Shown piece by piece: positions 63,824-64,000 of a stretch of DNA of 64,000 nucleotides; position 1 is the first letter of the stretch; the number at the start of each line of letters is the position of its first letter. The stretch comes from Mucilaginibacter segetis (GTDB lineage: Bacteria > Bacteroidota > Bacteroidia > Sphingobacteriales > Sphingobacteriaceae): NCBI RefSeq assembly GCF_016522075.1, contig NZ_JAEHFW010000001.1:1240001-1304000 (forward strand), read 5' to 3'. The notes beneath the pieces are model-generated. The model did no database searches. It had not been told where the DNA came from and was given only the letters and a program-made list of their open reading frames with translations. The position numbers and the translations under genes are program-made.

Positions 63824-63954
63824 TGGGTAAAGATGTAAAATTATGCGCCTAAATCATAACCGCTTTAACAAAATTTAACAACGTAAATTATTTAAGTAAA
63901 TTTTATGTTAAGAGCTATTAAAGTAATTAATTCATGATCTAAAATAATAAAAAA

Positions 63955-63982
63955 TAAACTTTCAATAATTTTTGAAAGTTTA
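63955..63982. promoter_or_regulatory. Perfect AT-rich inverted repeat upstream of the PBP gene
   Basis: TAAACTTTCAA (63955-63965) is exactly complementary to TTGAAAGTTTA (63972-63982), with a six-base spacer. No T-run makes it a terminator, so an operator is possible. It is about 130 bases from the PBP start; the intervening DNA (63824-63954) is AT-rich and shows no gene. Confidence 0.4.
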
Positions 63983-64000
63983 ATAAATAAATTATACATT

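Noticed and set aside
1..64000. tRNA or other structured RNA genes
   Set aside because: No cloverleaf T-loop/acceptor pattern was noticed in the intergenic regions on either strand; a covariance search could still find one.

Overview
The window looks like a chromosomal segment of a Bacteroidota bacterium, most likely family Sphingobacteriaceae (Mucilaginibacter/Pedobacter-like). The grounds are protein style (SusD-era secretome with DUF1080, alpha-2-macroglobulin, DUF2975/XRE pairs, the 465-residue speA-type decarboxylase, ctlX), promoter elements of the TAnnTTTG type, almost no Shine-Dalgarno sequences, and abundant short GTCAnnnnGA-type palindromic repeats. No rRNA, tRNA, CRISPR array, complete insertion sequence or prophage was recognised.

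Layout. 1-3839 (+): a terminator of an upstream gene, purL with a VOC-fold protein, and a secreted DUF1080 protein. 4055-21645 (-): a long co-directional run that reads response regulator, receiver-like/sugar transferase fusion, half-length TolC-like protein, Wzz/BY-kinase-like protein, a 45-residue membrane peptide, Wzy-like, acetyltransferase, Wzx-like, GT2, a stand-alone A-T-TE adenylating enzyme, and alpha-2-macroglobulin. This is a non-canonical surface glycan assembly locus. 21929-30475: FGGY kinase, topA, mnmA, proBA. 30540-38050 (-): a compact assimilatory sulfate reduction and siroheme operon (SiR-HEPN fusion, cobA, CysG-N/TSUP fusion, cysH, cysD, cysN). 38183-43409: repeats, then arginine/citrulline genes split by an XRE-DUF2975 pair. 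43487-46636 (-): AraC regulator with two FAD monooxygenases, one close to Tet(X). 46953-53980: argS, lipoprotein, hydroxyacyl-CoA dehydrogenase, bioF-bioD, a Spy-like protein, an S24 repressor divergent from a degenerate GIY-YIG protein, msrB. 53981-58221: an AT-rich accessory stretch with orphan genes, an interrupted gene, two RAYT-derived miniature elements plus a divergent third, a ClC transporter and an RHS remnant. 58222-63823 (-): a peptidase/beta-propeller/barrel protein and a class A penicillin-binding protein.

The most notable new observation is in the 5' leader of the sulfate operon (37887-38050, minus strand). It holds a 22-codon reading frame with four cysteine codons including a tandem pair. 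Its stop codon overlaps one arm of an 8-bp antiterminator, whose other arm overlaps an intrinsic terminator placed just before the sulfite reductase start. That is the full geometry of ribosome-mediated cysteine attenuation, inferred here from sequence alone. Second in interest are the A-T-TE enzyme embedded in a glycan locus with several degenerate or shortened parts, and the RAYT-derived elements that bracket an orphan gene.
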